Origin: Nisaea sediminum
Lineage (GTDB): Bacteria; Pseudomonadota; Alphaproteobacteria; Thalassobaculales; Thalassobaculaceae
DNA: 64,000 nucleotides
NCBI RefSeq assembly: GCF_014904705.1
Contig: NZ_JACZCQ010000013.1
Span: 62,001-126,000, forward strand
Direction: 5' to 3'
This document shows, in pieces, positions 24,482-33,765 of the stretch. The position numbers and the translations under genes were made by a program. The notes below the pieces were generated by a model, which worked only from the letters and a program-made list of their open reading frames with translations, was not told the DNA's origin and made no database searches. The number at the start of each line of letters is the position of its first letter. Positions within the stretch are counted from its first letter, which is position 1.

Positions 24482-26065
24482 TTACTTCACGTTGACGTAG
24501 TAGAAGCGGAACTGGTTGTCCGCGCGCTGCTTCAGCTCGATGTTGTCGCGCTTGCCCCAGGCCAGAGCCTGCTGGTGCAACGGAATGGTCGCGACTTCGT
24601 CGGTGGTGATCCTGAAGGCTTCCTCGATCATCGCGTCGCGCTTTTCCTTGTCGGTCTCCGAACCGATCAGGTCGGTCAGTTCGTCGACCCGCGCATTGCT
24701 GTAGCCCGAGTAGTTGTAGAGGCCGCGGCCGGCCTTCTGGTCTGGCGTGTTCAGCAGGCTGAGCAGCACGTTGTGCGAGTCGAAGCTGCCCGGAGTCCAG
24801 CCCAGCAGACCGAACGCATAGTCGGAACCGCCCTTCGGAGCGATCCGGGCGAAATACTTCGCTTTCGGCTCGGCAACCAGGGTCGACTTGATACCCACCT
24901 TGGCAAGCATGGAGACGATCGCCTGGCAGATCTGCTCGTCGTTGACATAGCGGTCGTTCGGGCAGTCCATGCGGGTCTCGAACCCGTCCGGATAACCGGC
25001 TTCGGCCAACAGGGCCTTCGCCTTGTCGCGGTCATACGGCAGGCGGGTGAAGTTTTCCGAACGGTCGAAAAGCTTCGGCGAGATCATGATCGCGGACGGG
25101 TCGGCGAGGCCGCGCATGATCTTCTTCTTGATCGCCTCGATGTCGATCGCGTGATACATCGCCTGACGGACCTTGACGTCCTTGAACGGGTTCTTGCCCT
25201 TCACGTTGGAATAGAGCAACTCGTCGCGGAACAGGTCCATATAGAGGAAAATGGTCCGCAGTTCCGGACCGACCATCACGCTGGTGCCGTCGTTCTTGTT
25301 CACCCGGTCGATGTCCTGCACCGGCACCGGATAGACCATGTCCACCTCACCGGAAAGCAGCGCGGCGACGCGGGTCGCATCCTGGCCGATCGGGGTCATG
25401 ATGACCTCGGTCAGGTTGTGCTGCGGCTTGTCCCACCAGTTCGGGTTCGGCACCAGAACGGTCTTAACGTCGGTCTGGCGCTCCTTGATCATGAAGGCGC
25501 CGGTGCCGTTCGCATTGTGAGCGGCAAAGCTCTCGACGCCCTTGGACAGGTTGGTCGGAGTGGTCGCGCCGTTGGCTTCGGACCATTCCTTGTCCATCAT
25601 GAACCAGGTATCCCATTCGTAGTAGATGATGGGATTCGGCTTCTCGGTGATGAAATCGACGGTGTAGTCGTCGACCTTGACCACTTCCGTGATGCCGACC
25701 ACGCGGCCGCGCAGGTTCGCGTCCTCGTTATTGGTCCGCTCGAAGGAGAAGACCACGTCGTCGGCGTTGAAGTCGTTGCCGTTGTGGAACTTCACACCCT
25801 GGCGCAGATAGAAGCGCCAGCGGGTCGGCTCGACGTTTTCCCACTTCACGGCCAGGCCCGGCTCGAACTGCAGGTCCGCGTCGCGGCGGACGAGGCCTTC
25901 GTAGACGTTGCCGAGGAAACCGAGGGTGAAGGTCACGTTGTGGGCGTGCGGATCGAGCGACGACGTGTCGGTCTGAAAGCCCCACTTGAAGGTCTTGGCT
26001 TCCGCCATGCCTCCGGAAGCGGCAACGGCTGCCGCGACCGCAAGGGCGGTGAATGCTTTGCGCAT
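24482..26065 (-). CDS. dppA: Peptide/amine ABC transporter periplasmic substrate-binding protein
   Basis: A 527-residue SBP of the DppA/OppA family. A signal peptide MRKAFTALAVAAAVAASGGMAEA is followed by KTFKWGFQTDTSSLDPHAHN, and the family fingerprint QGVKFHNGNDFNADDVVFSFER lies about 80 residues into the mature protein. It binds a peptide or peptide-like ligand in the periplasm and delivers it to DppBC. The ligand cannot be deduced. The ATG at 26065 has a GGGGAG ribosome site 6 bases upstream. The frame is open for 87 more codons, but these have no signal character. A good promoter lies about 110-140 bases upstream. Confidence 0.93.
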   Translation of the reverse strand: MRKAFTALAVAAAVAASGGMAEAKTFKWGFQTDTSSLDPHAHNVTFTLGFLGNVYEGLVRRDADLQFEPGLAVKWENVEPTRWRFYLRQGVKFHNGNDFNADDVVFSFERTNNEDANLRGRVVGITEVVKVDDYTVDFITEKPNPIIYYEWDTWFMMDKEWSEANGATTPTNLSKGVESFAAHNANGTGAFMIKERQTDVKTVLVPNPNWWDKPQHNLTEVIMTPIGQDATRVAALLSGEVDMVYPVPVQDIDRVNKNDGTSVMVGPELRTIFLYMDLFRDELLYSNVKGKNPFKDVKVRQAMYHAIDIEAIKKKIMRGLADPSAIMISPKLFDRSENFTRLPYDRDKAKALLAEAGYPDGFETRMDCPNDRYVNDEQICQAIVSMLAKVGIKSTLVAEPKAKYFARIAPKGGSDYAFGLLGWTPGSFDSHNVLLSLLNTPDQKAGRGLYNYSGYSNARVDELTDLIGSETDKEKRDAMIEEAFRITTDEVATIPLHQQALAWGKRDNIELKQRADNQFRFYYVNVK

Positions 26066-26176
26066 AAAATGCTCCCCAATGATGCCTCTGTCTCGCACCG
26101 GGCAGACCCTTCTCTTCAGGGCGAGGGCTATGCCAACGGCGCGGCCCGGCAGAATCAGGTTGGCCGGGATCGGAGC

Positions 26177-26205
26177 ATAAAACCCCGTCACAATAATGAC
26201 GTCAA
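26177..26205 (-). promoter_or_regulatory. Predicted sigma-70-type promoter of the dpp operon
   Basis: Reading leftward, TTGACG (26205-26200) is separated by exactly 17 bases from TTTTAT (26182-26177). Transcription would start near 26170, giving a leader of about 105 bases before dppA. The -35 box sits within the palindrome TGACGTCA, a possible operator overlap. Confidence 0.5.
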
Positions 26206-26434
26206 TGACCTTGGCATGTTCGAAAGGCAGCAAAACTGCGGTATGCAACGCAGAACGCGAAGAACCCCCTGCCCTGAAACACCTATGCTTCCACGATCTT
26301 TTCGCAGCGCAACATTGCCGTGCCATGCGGTTTTGCCGTCTCCCGGCTCACAGGCTTTTCAACTCCGTTTGGCGTGATATGCTGCCTAATAGTCCCCACG
26401 GCCCGCCCGGCGCCGTCCCCGAAGGAGAATTGAA

Positions 26435-27823
26435 ATGCCTTTCCAGCCGAATTCACCGGCGGCGCGTGACGTCGCTTACGTCCTGCATCCCTATACCAAC
26501 TTCGTCGCGCACGAAGAGAAGGGCCCGATGATCATCGAGCGCGGGGAAGGCGTCTATGTCTTTGACGATTCCGGAAAGCGCTATGTCGAAGGGCTGGCCG
26601 GTCTCTGGTCGACTTCGCTCGGCTTTCACAACGACCGCCTGAAACAGGCGGCGATGAAGCAGTTCGACACCCTGCCCTACTACCACACCTTCGCGCACAA
26701 GGCCCATCTGCCGAGCATCGACCTGGCTGAAAAGCTGATCTCCAAGATGCCGGTGCCGATGTCGAAAGTGTTCTTCAACAACTCAGGCTCGGAAGCGAAC
26801 GACACGGCGATCAAGATCGTCTGGTACTACAACAACGCGCTCGGCCGGCACCACAAGAAGAAGATCATCGGCCGCGTGAACGGATATCATGGCATCACGC
26901 TGGCCGCCGCCAGCCTGACCGGACGCTCGATGAACCACCGCGGCTTCGATGCCCCGCTGGCCAATTTCCTCCATACCGACGAGCCGCACTACTACATGGG
27001 TGCGAACGAGGGTGAGAGCGAAGAGGATTACGCGACCCGCCTTGCCGAGAATCTCGAGAACCTCATCGTCGAGGAAGGCCCGGACACGGTTGCCGCCTTC
27101 TGGGCCGAGCCGGTGATGGGCGCCGGCGGAGTCATCGTGCCGCCGAAGACCTATTTTGAGAAAATCCAGAAGGTTCTGAACAAATACGACATCCTCTTCG
27201 TCGCCGACGAGGTGATCTGCGGCTTTGGCCGGACCGGCAATTACTGGGGCTCCCAGACCTTCGACATGAAGCCGGATATCCTGGTCTGCGCCAAGGCGCT
27301 GTCCTCCAGCTACCTGCCGATCTCGGCGACCGTCATCAACGAGAAGATCTACGAGCCGGTGAAGAAGGCGAGCGCCGAGCTCGGTGCCTTTGGCCACGGC
27401 TATACCTATTCCGGCCACCCGGTCTGCGCCGCCGTCGCGCTCGAAACCCTCAAGATCTACGACGAGGAAAACATCATGGAACGGGTGAAGGGTGTCGTTC
27501 CGTATTTCCAGAAGGCGATCCGGTCCTTCGCCGATCACCCGCTGGTCGGCGAGGCGCGCGGCGTCGGACTCGTCGGCGCCGTCCAGGTCATGCAGGACAA
27601 GGCCGCGAAAAAGCCGTTCGCGGCCGCCCAGGGCGTCGGCACGATGGTGGCCAACCTCGCCACCGAGGAAGGCGTTCTGCTGCGTGCGATCGGTGACAGC
27701 ATCGCCTTCTGCCCGCCGCTGGTGATTTCCGAGTCCGAGATCGACGAGATGTTCGCCAGCTTCCGCCGCGGCCTCGACCGGGCGCTGGATCACCTGCGCA
27801 AGGAAGGCCAGGCCGTCGCCTGA
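26435..27823 (+). CDS. Class-III PLP aminotransferase (omega-amino acid/amine:pyruvate type)
   Basis: A 462-residue fold-type I aminotransferase with FFNNSGSEANDTAIKIVWYYN, GYHGITLAAASLTG, the aspartate strand LFVADEVICGFGRTG and the PLP lysine in DILVCAKALSSSYLPISA (Lys287). The sequence is of the omega-transaminase group that uses pyruvate with amines such as putrescine, beta-alanine or taurine. The exact substrate is not determinable. An AAGGAGAAT ribosome site precedes the ATG at 26435. It is divergent from the dpp operon across a 369-base shared control region, so the transporter may import its substrate or a precursor. A strong terminator follows. Confidence 0.9.
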   Translation: MPFQPNSPAARDVAYVLHPYTNFVAHEEKGPMIIERGEGVYVFDDSGKRYVEGLAGLWSTSLGFHNDRLKQAAMKQFDTLPYYHTFAHKAHLPSIDLAEKLISKMPVPMSKVFFNNSGSEANDTAIKIVWYYNNALGRHHKKKIIGRVNGYHGITLAAASLTGRSMNHRGFDAPLANFLHTDEPHYYMGANEGESEEDYATRLAENLENLIVEEGPDTVAAFWAEPVMGAGGVIVPPKTYFEKIQKVLNKYDILFVADEVICGFGRTGNYWGSQTFDMKPDILVCAKALSSSYLPISATVINEKIYEPVKKASAELGAFGHGYTYSGHPVCAAVALETLKIYDEENIMERVKGVVPYFQKAIRSFADHPLVGEARGVGLVGAVQVMQDKAAKKPFAAAQGVGTMVANLATEEGVLLRAIGDSIAFCPPLVISESEIDEMFASFRRGLDRALDHLRKEGQAVA

Positions 27824-27847
27824 TCAGGAATATACGACAAGAATATC

Positions 27848-27875
27848 GGGGCCGGCGTTTCGCGCCGGCCCTTTT
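27848..27875 (+). terminator. Rho-independent terminator of the aminotransferase gene
   Basis: The stem GGGCCGGCG with CGCCGGCCC around a short loop is followed by TTTT on the plus strand. It lies 25 bases after the stop and just before the convergent hydrolase gene ends at 27895. Confidence 0.85.
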
Positions 27876-27894
27876 GCGTTGCCGAAACCGTCCG

Positions 27895-28860
27895 TCAACG
27901 CCGAATGAATTCCAGCACGTCGGCATTGAAGCGCGCCGCCTCGAGCTGGGCGAGGCCGTGGCCGCTGCCCTCGTAGACCTTGAGTTCCGCACCCTTGACG
28001 AATTCGACGGCGCGATGTGCCGAGGCCTCGATCGGCACGATCTGGTCATCACCGCCATGCACTATCAGCGTCGGCCGCCGGATCGCCTTCAGATCCTCGG
28101 TATAGTCGACCTCCGAGAATTCCCTGATGCTATCGTACTGGCCCTTGATGCTGCCGGCCATGCCCTGCAGCCAGAAGCTGTCGCGCAGCCCCTGCACTTC
28201 CTCGACGCCCTCGCGATTGAAGCCGTAGAAGGGCACCGTCAGATCGCGGAAGAATTGCGAACGGTTGAGGGCTGTGCCTTCGCGGATACCGTCGAAAACC
28301 TCGAGCGGGGTGCCGTTCGGGTTGGCCGCTGTCTTCAGCATGATCGGCGGAACCGCACCGACCAGCACGACCTTCGCCACCCTGTCATTGCCATGCCGGC
28401 CGACGTAATGGGACACCTCGCCGCCGCCGGTCGAGTGGCCGATCAGGATCACGTCGCGAAGATCGAGATGCTCGATCAGTTCCGCCAGATCGTCGGCATA
28501 ACGGTCCATATTGTTGTCGTCCCATGGCTGAGCCGAACGGCCGTGGCCTCGGCGGTCATGCGCGATCACGCGGTAGCCCTGCTGGCCGAAGAACAGCATC
28601 TGCGCGTCCCAGGCGTCGGCCGAGAGCGGCCAGCCGTGAGAGAATACGACCGGCTGCCCCTTGCCCCAGTCCTTGTAAAAAATCTCGACGCCGTCGGTGG
28701 TCGTGAACGTGGTCATTTCGATATCTCCAATCTTTTCGAGTGCGTTTGCAGTCCCGGTCCGGGCGTAAAGCGCGAGACCGGTTCCAAGCAGGCCCCCGCC
28801 AATCAGTGCCGCACGGCGCGTCAGTCGGGGTCCGAATCGGATGTCTTTCATCGTGTTCAT
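27895..28860 (-). CDS. Alpha/beta hydrolase (non-heme chloroperoxidase/esterase type) with a Tat-type leader
   Basis: A 321-residue alpha/beta hydrolase. Residues 49-321 match the cofactor-free chloroperoxidase/aryl-esterase group, which normally begins MTTFTTxDG: oxyanion-loop HGWPLS, nucleophile GHSTGGG (Ser143), the acid at Asp271/Asp272 in HGGDDQIVP and His301 in GSGHGL. Residues 1-48 add a twin-arginine leader ([19 protein letters not shown]...TANA), so the long form should be exported folded. The long start at 28860 has only a weak ribosome site. The internal ATG at 28716 (residue 49) has GGAGAT 8 bases upstream, so a cytoplasmic short form is possible. Two similar palindromes lie upstream. 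Confidence 0.85.
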   Translation of the reverse strand: MNTMKDIRFGPRLTRRAALIGGGLLGTGLALYARTGTANALEKIGDIEMTTFTTTDGVEIFYKDWGKGQPVVFSHGWPLSADAWDAQMLFFGQQGYRVIAHDRRGHGRSAQPWDDNNMDRYADDLAELIEHLDLRDVILIGHSTGGGEVSHYVGRHGNDRVAKVVLVGAVPPIMLKTAANPNGTPLEVFDGIREGTALNRSQFFRDLTVPFYGFNREGVEEVQGLRDSFWLQGMAGSIKGQYDSIREFSEVDYTEDLKAIRRPTLIVHGGDDQIVPIEASAHRAVEFVKGAELKVYEGSGHGLAQLEAARFNADVLEFIRR

Positions 28861-28893
28861 CTCGCTTTGAGATTATTGCTCTCGCTCGATTTC

Positions 28894-28961
28894 ATCGTGC
28901 ACGACTGAAATGGGAATTAAAATCACATCATCAAGATCCGCGATTAAATCGTGTGCGATTT
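28894..28961 (-). promoter_or_regulatory. Paired palindromic operators upstream of the hydrolase gene
   Basis: TCGTGCACGA (28895-28904, perfect) and AAATCGTGTGCGATTT (28946-28961, perfect six-base arms) share the core ATCGTG-NN-CGA and are centred 54 bases apart, about five helical turns. They lie 34-101 bases before the hydrolase start. MarR/OhrR-type repressors bind sites of this shape, but no such regulator gene is in the window. The rest of 28861-29226 shows no gene. Confidence 0.5.
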
Positions 28962-29226
28962 TTTTTACTTTTTAGCGCCACACTTCGAGCGATCATGAAA
29001 AAGTCATTTGGAACAGATAGATATAGTCTCCCGCCAGAATCGGTTTCGCGGGAAAAAGACGACGGTCACGCCTCACACAGCCAATTTCGCCGCCAAATCA
29101 CCGGGCCGGCATCAGGGAAGCCGCCTTCCAGCGTCCATCCCTGATGCCGCCGCCGCGCATCAAATTGGTTTTCCCCGGGAATTTCGCTTATCTTTTCAAC
29201 GGGCGAGTTGCTTGCGGAGTTGAGAG

Positions 29227-31158
29227 ATGTCGACGACGGATGATTCAGACGGCACCAAGGGCCCGAAGGCAAAGCCAGAAGACGAAAACGAAACAGGCTC
29301 CGCGACCGCGGCGAACCCCGAGGGTGCGGAAACGCCCGGGGCCGATGACGCCGCCGCCAAAAAGAAACCCGAGGCTCTGACCGCCCGCAGAACCGACGAG
29401 CAGGGCGCGCGGAAAACATCCGAGACCTCCGCGCAGAAGAAGAAGAGCAGTTCCTCGAAATCCGACCGGAAGGAAGCGCCAGCAGTAACCGCGAAGCCCG
29501 CGCGCCGACGTTATTTAGGCCTTATCGCCGCTCTTCTGGCCGTTTTCATCGTCGGCGGTCCCGCACTTTTCATGCTCTGTCTGTCCGAGTCTGCGCGGCC
29601 GTTGAATGTCAGCGTTGTCCCGAGCGGCGATGCCATCGCATGCCCGGCTGTCGCGGGACATTTCACGGACTGTTACCTCTCCGAAGAAATCACCGTTTCG
29701 GCCCCGGCGCCGGCACAAAAACAGGGCTTTGATCGGTTCTGCTGCGACTTCATCGTCGAACGCACGCTGGCGCCGGTCGTTTCCTACGGCGACGGAACGG
29801 GATCCCTGCCCGCAACATTGAGCGCGGATGGCACGAACCTCCCTCTCGCCGACGGAACGCGCCGAACCGGCAATCCGGTTCTGCGCCGCGACGGCGGAAC
29901 GCCCGAGCGCAGGATCCGGGTAATCTCCGAACCGGCCTTTACCCTGCCGGCGATCAAGGGCCTGGAAAAGCTTCTCGGCCAACCGCTCCCGTACGACGTC
30001 GCACCCTTGATCGCCGCCGTCGTGCCGGAAGCAGCGGCACGTTCGGAACATGAACAGGCTGTCACGCTCACGGAGGGCGGCACCATGGTTCGGCTGAACG
30101 ACGGAGCCGGCGAACCGACGCAGATCAGCATCCGCGCGCGGGCCACTCCGACCCTGCTCTTTGCCAAGATCGTTGCCGACGGCACGGCGCCCGAGAACAT
30201 TCTGACAGTGCCCGGTGTCCTGCCGAGAGCGGCGAGCGGGTGGCTCCCGTCTCAGATCGACGGCCTCGCTCCGGCAGGTCACGGAGAGATCCGCGCCGCT
30301 TATGCCGAACTTCGACAGCAATCCGTCTCCAGACTCGCGGCGAGCGCCGAAGCCGAGGCGGGACTGGCGACGGCTGGGCGGACCTGCATCGAGTTCTACG
30401 GCGCGATGCGCGAGCGTTTCAGCCGCTACGATGCCGCCATCGCCACCTTCATCGCCGCTGGTCCGACCGGATTGCTGACCTCGCTCTCGCCGGCCGATCC
30501 GCATGGTTGTTCAGATCCCACCCGCGCTACGCTCTCGTCCGAGCTCGCAGCGGACTGGACGGCTCTTGATGCTCCCTTCGTCGCGCTTGCGATCCCGAAA
30601 GTCGAAGAGACGGAGGAAATCGCCTCGGCCGCCGCGGAAGACGAGGAAACGATGGTCCGCAAAGTTCTGCTCGATCTCGCCTCGGCGGCGAAAAGCGGCG
30701 CCCGCCTGCAGGATGTCAAAGCGTCCATCAGCGACCCGGTCGCGATCCGCTTCGGCCGCGGCGGCGCCGAGACCCCAGGTTCCCGGGATGCCGTCGTCCG
30801 GATGCTGTACCGTCAATGGTCCCACGTCGGATGCTGGATCTATGCAGCCGCGCCGGGCTCCGGCGGATCCGCGATGCTCCTCGCCGAAGCGCAATATCCC
30901 TATCTCAATCGTATCGTGCTCGATTTCGATGCCGCAGGACGGATCGCGAAGGTGGAAGTGACCGGGGTGACCTTCGACGACTTGCTCCGCTTCAAGGCCG
31001 CCAACCGGGGAACCGAGTGCCAGAACTTCCTGAACCCTGTCCGGCTGGCGGATTATAGAGACTGGTATGCCGTCAATCCCGCGGGCGCCGCCACCCCAGC
31101 GGATCATGCAGAGCGCCTGTTCCACGAGGGCCTGCAGCAGAAATTCCGCCTGAACTGA
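29227..31158 (+). CDS. Single-pass membrane protein with large periplasmic domain, unknown function
   Basis: A 643-residue protein. Residues 1-95 are a long, charged, low-complexity cytoplasmic tail rich in Lys, Glu, Ser and Ala. Residues ~96-117 (YLGLIAALLAVFIVGGPALFML) form one membrane span with arginines on the inside. The remaining ~525 residues should be periplasmic and contain several cysteines (for example CLSE, CPAV, CYLS, FCCDF, GCW, ECQ). The topology recalls secretion or cell-envelope scaffold subunits, but no known domain is recognised. A GGAG ribosome site lies 7 bases before the ATG. There is no operon partner: the next gene is 322 bases away. Confidence 0.65.
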   Translation: MSTTDDSDGTKGPKAKPEDENETGSATAANPEGAETPGADDAAAKKKPEALTARRTDEQGARKTSETSAQKKKSSSSKSDRKEAPAVTAKPARRRYLGLIAALLAVFIVGGPALFMLCLSESARPLNVSVVPSGDAIACPAVAGHFTDCYLSEEITVSAPAPAQKQGFDRFCCDFIVERTLAPVVSYGDGTGSLPATLSADGTNLPLADGTRRTGNPVLRRDGGTPERRIRVISEPAFTLPAIKGLEKLLGQPLPYDVAPLIAAVVPEAAARSEHEQAVTLTEGGTMVRLNDGAGEPTQISIRARATPTLLFAKIVADGTAPENILTVPGVLPRAASGWLPSQIDGLAPAGHGEIRAAYAELRQQSVSRLAASAEAEAGLATAGRTCIEFYGAMRERFSRYDAAIATFIAAGPTGLLTSLSPADPHGCSDPTRATLSSELAADWTALDAPFVALAIPKVEETEEIASAAAEDEETMVRKVLLDLASAAKSGARLQDVKASISDPVAIRFGRGGAETPGSRDAVVRMLYRQWSHVGCWIYAAAPGSGGSAMLLAEAQYPYLNRIVLDFDAAGRIAKVEVTGVTFDDLLRFKAANRGTECQNFLNPVRLADYRDWYAVNPAGAATPADHAERLFHEGLQQKFRLN

Positions 31159-31480
31159 ACGCCGACCGATCGATTGACTTCGAATTTTGGCAAATGGCGG
31201 GACTGATAGGGAGATGCGCGCCGTTCCCGAAACATGGCGCGAAACAGCAGGCCGTGCCCGGCAACCAAATGTTCCGCGCCCCCGCCGATAATCGGGTTTA
31301 CCAAAAGGTAAAACGCAAACGAATTACACGCCGATTAAAAACCGCAGCAGAAAGTTCAAAAACAGACTCACTAATATGAATTCATGAATGCAATTTTACT
31401 CAGATATATCTGGACATTTCTTATTTATTCGCAAAAAATACCCGTAATGGGATCATGAATATACTTAGGCTCTAAAAAGC
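31159..31480. other. 322-base AT-rich intergenic region with one palindrome
   Basis: From about 31290 the sequence becomes clearly AT-rich. TTTACC-AAAA-GGTAAA is a perfect inverted repeat at 31297-31312 and could be an operator. No ORF of coding character is seen. It probably contains the promoter of the PAS-protein gene. Confidence 0.4.
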
Positions 31481-31987
31481 TTGATTCTTGCAAGAAATAT
31501 CGCCTCGAATGCAGCGCCGAGCTGCACGATAGATCTGACCCTGGCGTTCCAGAACAAGGAAACGGCAGCGCTGCATGAGGCGTGGCGCCGGCTTGGCGGC
31601 GATCACGGGATCCCCTACCGCAGAGACTTCGACCCGCGCGACCATGTCGCCCTCCTGCCCCACATGTTCGTTATCGAGGCGACCGACGACCCTGAGCCGA
31701 GGTTTCGCTATCGCCTCGTCGGCACCAACATCGTAGAAACGATCGGCCGGGATGCGACCGGAACCTGGGTCGACGACCTCTACAAGGACACGCCGGAGGT
31801 GGTGGAAGGCTTCAAGGCCCTCTTGAAGAAGGGCCGTCCTGTCCGCACTTTCGGAAAACTGACCTGGGTCGGAAAGGACTACCTTTCCTACGAGTCCGGG
31901 ATCTTCCCTCTGCTGACCGACGACGGGCGGATCGGCCGCTATGTCGGCCTGACCATTTACTCGTCGGGCAAAAGCTCCGGCGACTGA
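31481..31987 (+). CDS. PAS-domain (PAS_5-like) protein
   Basis: A protein of about 168 residues resembling the stand-alone PAS_5 family common in alphaproteobacteria: LHEAWRRLGGDHGIPYRRDFDPRD, the MFVIEATDDPEPRFRYRLVGT core strand, GRDATGTWVDDLY, and a final RYVGLTIYSS strand. It has no output domain, so it may act as a small sensor or binding partner. The start is uncertain: the open frame begins with TTG at 31481, with no ATG before the conserved part and no clear ribosome site. It precedes soxB by 117 bases on the same strand. Confidence 0.7.
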   Translation: MILARNIASNAAPSCTIDLTLAFQNKETAALHEAWRRLGGDHGIPYRRDFDPRDHVALLPHMFVIEATDDPEPRFRYRLVGTNIVETIGRDATGTWVDDLYKDTPEVVEGFKALLKKGRPVRTFGKLTWVGKDYLSYESGIFPLLTDDGRIGRYVGLTIYSSGKSSGD

Positions 31988-32104
31988 CCCTCGCCTGTCC
32001 CCTCCCCGTCATCACAGGTCGCGCCGGAACAACAGGGGCTGGACAGCTCCGATTACGGTCCCGATCATTCTGACGTTTCAGGGTCCTGACGGGGGCATAA
32101 GGCG

Positions 32105-33397
32105 ATGAAGGGTTCCGCGAGCGGCATGCGGGCACTGAAGGGCGGGTCTTCCCGCTATTCGATCTTCGCTCTGGCGCGCAACGCGCTCAGCTATCACGAG
32201 AACTGGCAGAAGGCCTGGCGTTCGCCGGAGCCGAAGCCGGAATATGACGTGATCATCGTGGGCGGCGGCGGCCACGGGCTCGCGACCGCCTATTATCTCG
32301 CCTCGGTGCACGGCATCCGCAATGTCGCCGTGATCGAGAAGGGCTGGATCGGCGGCGGCAATACCGGTCGGAACACCACCATCATCCGCTCAAACTATCT
32401 CTGGGACGAGAGCGCGGGGATTTACGAACACGCGCTGAAGCTCTGGGAAGGGCTCTCTCAGGAACTGAACTTCAATGTCATGTTCTCCCAGCGCGGCGTG
32501 CTCACCCTCGCCCATTCGGAGCATGAACTGAAGGAGATGCGGCGCCGGGTCGAGGCGATCCGGCTCAACGGAATCGACAGCGAGGTGATGACCCCGGGGC
32601 AGATCAAGAAGCTGGTGCCGATCATCGATACCTCGCCGACCATTCGCTACCCGGTCATGGGCGGCTTCATCCAGAAACGCGGCGGCACCGCGCGGCACGA
32701 TGCCGTGGCTTGGGGCTATGCCCGCGCCGCCGACGATCTCGGCGTCGACATCATTCAGAACTGCGAGGTCACCGGAATCCTGCGCGAGGGCGGCAAGGTG
32801 ACCGGGATCGAGACCAGCCGCGGCACGATCCGGGCGAAGAAGGTCGGCTGCGTCACCGCCGGCCATTCCGGCGTCGTCGCGGAGATGGCCGGCCTGCACC
32901 TGCCGATCGACTCCCGGCCGCTGCAGGCCCTGGTCTCCGAACCGATCAAGCCCTGCGTCGACACGGTGATCATGTCGAACGCGGTGCACATGTATATCAG
33001 CCAATCCGACAAGGGCGAGCTGGTGATGGGCGCCGGTGTCGACAGCTACAATTCCTACAGCCAGCGCGGCAGCCTGCCGACGGTCGAGGGCCTGCTGGCA
33101 GCCGCGGTCGAGCTCTATCCGATCGTCTCGCGCCTCCGCGTGCTGCGCACCTGGGGCGGCATCGTCGATACCTGCCCCGACGCCTCGCCGATCATCTCCA
33201 AGACCCCGGTCGAAGGTCTCTATTTCAATTGCGGCTGGGGCACCGGCGGCTTCAAGGCGACGCCGGGCTCGGGCCACGTCTTCGCCGAGCTGATCGCGAA
33301 GGACGAGCCGAACAGGATTTCCGCGCCGTTCAGCCTCAACCGCTTCGAGACCGGCTACCTGATCGACGAACACGGCGCCGCCGGCGTCGCGCACTAG
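32105..33397 (+). CDS. soxB: Sarcosine oxidase, beta subunit
   Basis: A 430-residue flavoprotein with the dinucleotide-binding motif [19 protein letters not shown] near residue 47, the [16 protein letters not shown] loop, and RHDAVAWG near residue 197. His198 in that motif corresponds to the histidine that carries covalent FMN in known heterotetrameric sarcosine oxidases. SoxBDAG oxidises sarcosine to glycine, passing the one-carbon unit to tetrahydrofolate in the cytoplasm. This subunit holds the sarcosine-oxidising site. It is the first gene of soxBDAG, with only short gaps or overlaps downstream. An internal ATG at 32126 is an alternative start. Confidence 0.94.
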   Translation: MKGSASGMRALKGGSSRYSIFALARNALSYHENWQKAWRSPEPKPEYDVIIVGGGGHGLATAYYLASVHGIRNVAVIEKGWIGGGNTGRNTTIIRSNYLWDESAGIYEHALKLWEGLSQELNFNVMFSQRGVLTLAHSEHELKEMRRRVEAIRLNGIDSEVMTPGQIKKLVPIIDTSPTIRYPVMGGFIQKRGGTARHDAVAWGYARAADDLGVDIIQNCEVTGILREGGKVTGIETSRGTIRAKKVGCVTAGHSGVVAEMAGLHLPIDSRPLQALVSEPIKPCVDTVIMSNAVHMYISQSDKGELVMGAGVDSYNSYSQRGSLPTVEGLLAAAVELYPIVSRLRVLRTWGGIVDTCPDASPIISKTPVEGLYFNCGWGTGGFKATPGSGHVFAELIAKDEPNRISAPFSLNRFETGYLIDEHGAAGVAH

Positions 33398-33408
33398 GGA
33401 GAGACGAG

Positions 33409-33765
33409 ATGCTGCTGATCACCTGTCCCTGGTGCGGACCGCGGGACGACAATGAGTTCCATTACGGCGGTGAGGCCCATATCGCCCGCCCGCTAAAGGC
33501 CTCCGAGCTGAGCGACGCGGAGTGGGCCGAGTACCTGTTCCTGAAACAGAACGCCAAGGGTCCCTTCACCGAACGCTGGTCGCACAGCGCGGGCTGCCGG
33601 CGCTGGTTCAACGTGGTGCGCAACACCGCGACCGACGAGATCATCGAGGTCTACCCGATGGGCGAACTGCCGAAGAGCGCCGAAGGCATAAAGGCCTACG
33701 AGACCAACTGGCGGCGCGAGAGCGCCGCGCAGAAGAACGCGAAAGCGGGAGCGTCGGACAAATGA
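33409..33765 (+). CDS. soxD: Sarcosine oxidase, delta subunit
   Basis: A 118-residue protein with the zinc-binding features of SoxD: CPWCGPRDDNEF (Cys6, Cys9), then WSHSAGCRRWFNVVRNT (His59, Cys63) and the EVYPMGELP tail. It is a structural subunit of the heterotetramer. It starts 11 bases after soxB with an AGGGAGAGA ribosome site, and its TGA stop overlaps the soxA ATG in an ATGA junction. Confidence 0.94.
   Translation: MLLITCPWCGPRDDNEFHYGGEAHIARPLKASELSDAEWAEYLFLKQNAKGPFTERWSHSAGCRRWFNVVRNTATDEIIEVYPMGELPKSAEGIKAYETNWRRESAAQKNAKAGASDK

Noticed and set aside
24416-26377. Plus-strand open frame (~653 codons) opposite dppA
   Set aside because: dppA is an unambiguous binding-protein gene. 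The mirror frame has no domain and no start signal.
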